The notes under the pieces: generated by a model | Database searches by the model: none | Seen by the model: the letters and a program-made list of their open reading frames with translations, nothing else | Told to the model about the DNA's origin: nothing | Shown here: piece after piece, positions 62,761 to 64,000 of the stretch | Layout: every line of letters begins with the position of its first letter | Numbering within the stretch: position 1 is the first letter of the stretch | Made by a program: the position numbers and the translations under genes | DNA from: Aestuariicoccus sp032586235 | GTDB lineage: Bacteria > Pseudomonadota > Alphaproteobacteria > Rhodobacterales > Rhodobacteraceae | Length of the DNA stretch: 64,000 bases | Direction of reading: 5' to 3' | NCBI RefSeq assembly: GCF_032586235.1 | Contig: NZ_JAWHTD010000002.1 | Coordinates: 62,001 to 126,000, forward strand

Positions 62761-63408
62761 CTAGACCGGCACGAACGCCTCGGCCTTGGGATCGTACCAT
62801 TCCAGCCCGCCCTCGCCGATCTCGGTCCAGAGCCCGTGCAGGGTCAGCTCGCCTTCGTCCACCGCCTGACGCACGAAGGGAAAGCTCATTAGGTTGGTCA
62901 GCGACACGACCACCGCCTGCTTTTCAAGCGCCTGTTGCTGGGTGTCCTCGGCGGCGTCCTTCACCCGGTCGTAGCCCGGGCGCAGGATGTCCATCCAGCG
63001 GCCCACGAACGAACTTTCTTCCTCCAGCTCCGGCGCGCGGCCCGAACACATGTCGAGACACCCCTGCACCCCGCCGCAGCGCGAGTGGCCCAGCACGATC
63101 ACATGCGCCACCTTGAGCGCGGTCACCGCGTATTCCACCGCCGCCGACGTGCCATGGTGATCGCCGTCCGGCTCATAGGGCGGCACGAGGTTGGCGATGT
63201 TGCGGTGCACGAAGAATTCGCCCTGGTCCGCCCCGAAAATCGAGGTCACCTGAACCCGGCTGTCACAGCAGGCGATGACCATCGCGCGGGGGCGCTGCCC
63301 CTCGGTCGCCAGCCGCCGGTACCAGGCCCGGTTTTCCTTGTAGGTCGTGGCCTTCCAGCCGAAGTATCGCTGCACGAGATAAGTGGGCAGGGGGCGGATA
63401 CGGTGCAT
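62761..63408 (-). CDS. Beta-class carbonic anhydrase
   Basis: A 215-residue zinc enzyme interconverting carbon dioxide and bicarbonate. Zinc ligands and dyad are visible: cysteine and the D-R pair in VIACCDSRVQVTS, then histidine and cysteine in VIVLGHSRCGGVQGCL; FFVHRNIANLVPP and GTSAAVEYAVTALK lie between. I place the start at 63408 (MHRIRPLPTYLVQRYFGWK), because the longer open frame to 63762 encodes unrelated sequence. It is upstream of, and in line with, the SbtA- and SbtB-like genes. No break is seen. Confidence 0.93.
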   Translation of the reverse strand: MHRIRPLPTYLVQRYFGWKATTYKENRAWYRRLATEGQRPRAMVIACCDSRVQVTSIFGADQGEFFVHRNIANLVPPYEPDGDHHGTSAAVEYAVTALKVAHVIVLGHSRCGGVQGCLDMCSGRAPELEEESSFVGRWMDILRPGYDRVKDAAEDTQQQALEKQAVVVSLTNLMSFPFVRQAVDEGELTLHGLWTEIGEGGLEWYDPKAEAFVPV

Positions 63409-63558
63409 TGGGTTGCTCCGGACTTGGAAACTCTGTTTCCCAACTACGCTGAATTCAATTGAATTTCGAGAGAAGAAACCGGCACGGCATAACCTTTTGG
63501 AAGGGGTGACGGCGGCAGGGTCCGCCCAAGCCGTGGGGGCGGAGATACAAGGGAAGAC

Positions 63559-63942
63559 GTGGTGGAACAGGTGGCAATACTGGCGCCGGCCGAAAGGGCG
63601 GGCATCGATCGGGAACGCATCGAGGAACTCTATCGGCAACTCGGCCCGGCCGGGGCCGAGGATGTGGTGTGCCGCGCGATGGTGGACCTGGCCTTTCGGA
63701 TGGGCCATATCGACACGCTGCATCGGAACGCCGACTGGGCCGAGATGCGCAAACAGACCCACACGACGGCCGCCGTGGCCGAACAGATCGGGATGACCGC
63801 CCTGGCGCGGGTGGCGGGCGACGTGGTGCGCTGCATCGACGACGGCGATTCGGTCGCCACCGCCGCGACTCTGGCCCGGCTGCTCCGGCTGGGCGAACGG
63901 TCACTGGTGGCGATCTGGGATTTGCAGGATTTGTCCTTGTAG
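63559..63942 (+). CDS. Conserved hypothetical protein
   Basis: A 127-residue, wholly helical, acidic protein: MVEQVAILAPAERAGIDRER, LYRQLGPAGAEDVVCRAMVD and TAAVAEQIGMTALARVAGDV are its main helices, ending LRLGERSLVAIWDLQDLS. The pattern is reminiscent of a histidine-phosphotransfer-like helical bundle, but the histidine position (MGHIDTLHRNAD) is not convincing. No signal peptide. The start follows GGGAAG. It is divergent from the carbonic anhydrase gene and is the last gene of the window; the final 58 bases hold nothing recognisable. Confidence 0.6.
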   Translation: MVEQVAILAPAERAGIDRERIEELYRQLGPAGAEDVVCRAMVDLAFRMGHIDTLHRNADWAEMRKQTHTTAAVAEQIGMTALARVAGDVVRCIDDGDSVATAATLARLLRLGERSLVAIWDLQDLSL

Positions 63943-64000
63943 GCCTCCGCGCCGGGCGGCGCGTCCGGGCTTTTGGCGTGGCCTTGAACTGTCCCCTTTC

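Overview
The window is chromosomal DNA from a high-GC alphaproteobacterium, most likely a member of the Rhodobacterales (roseobacter type). The pointers are the gene families themselves (DUF1467, DUF6455, NDUFA9-like reductase, Hint-domain proteins, DUF1501/DUF1800 pair, SbtA/SbtB with a beta-carbonic anhydrase) and dense packing with many 4-bp ATGA overlaps. This assignment comes from recognising families, not from a database search.

Layout. 1-2181: glycerol-3-phosphate dehydrogenase (cut by the window edge) divergent from a DeoR-type regulator. 2363-10586: a very long secreted repeat gene of about 21 DUF11-like units, broken by two in-frame amber codons and two -1 frameshifts and ending in a fragment that resembles the last strands of an autotransporter beta-barrel. 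10879-13961: a minus-strand cassette of a frameshifted ketoacyl-synthase-like gene, a DUF4150 (PAAR-like) protein with a C-terminal HH-type putative nuclease domain, and a partner protein; this looks like an orphan type VI secretion effector module. 14152-16275: lytic transglycosylase and a GntR/UTRA regulator whose 5' end abuts an integrase scrap.

16276-26176 is foreign, lower-GC DNA. An older part holds a truncated integrase and a membrane protein. A better-preserved island is bounded by tRNA-Leu(CAG) at 26090-26176 and an exact 57-bp copy of that tRNA's 3' part at 17484-17540. It carries a tyrosine integrase, a 1066-residue primase-helicase fusion, an Mrr-like nuclease, a secreted coiled-coil protein and transposase scraps.

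26327-63942 is mostly ordinary core genome: DUF and housekeeping genes, methylmalonyl-CoA epimerase, a BglII/BstYI-like restriction-modification pair (35734-37082), aspS, carB, gpmI-envC-ctpA-rppH, rnr, the lysine/DAP genes dapE, dapD and asd, a FlaA1/CapD-like epimerase, and a bicarbonate module (carbonic anhydrase, SbtA, SbtB). Two small dispersed repeat families occur here: a 171-172 bp inverted-repeat element (10639-10809 and 43048-43219) and a palindromic element of about 60 bp that has entered reading frames (50223-50284, 55113-55147 partial, 60696-60754).

The core genes are intact while all breaks cluster in the repeat gene and the secretion cassette, so I read most breaks as real decay, although repeat-driven assembly error is possible in the adhesin.
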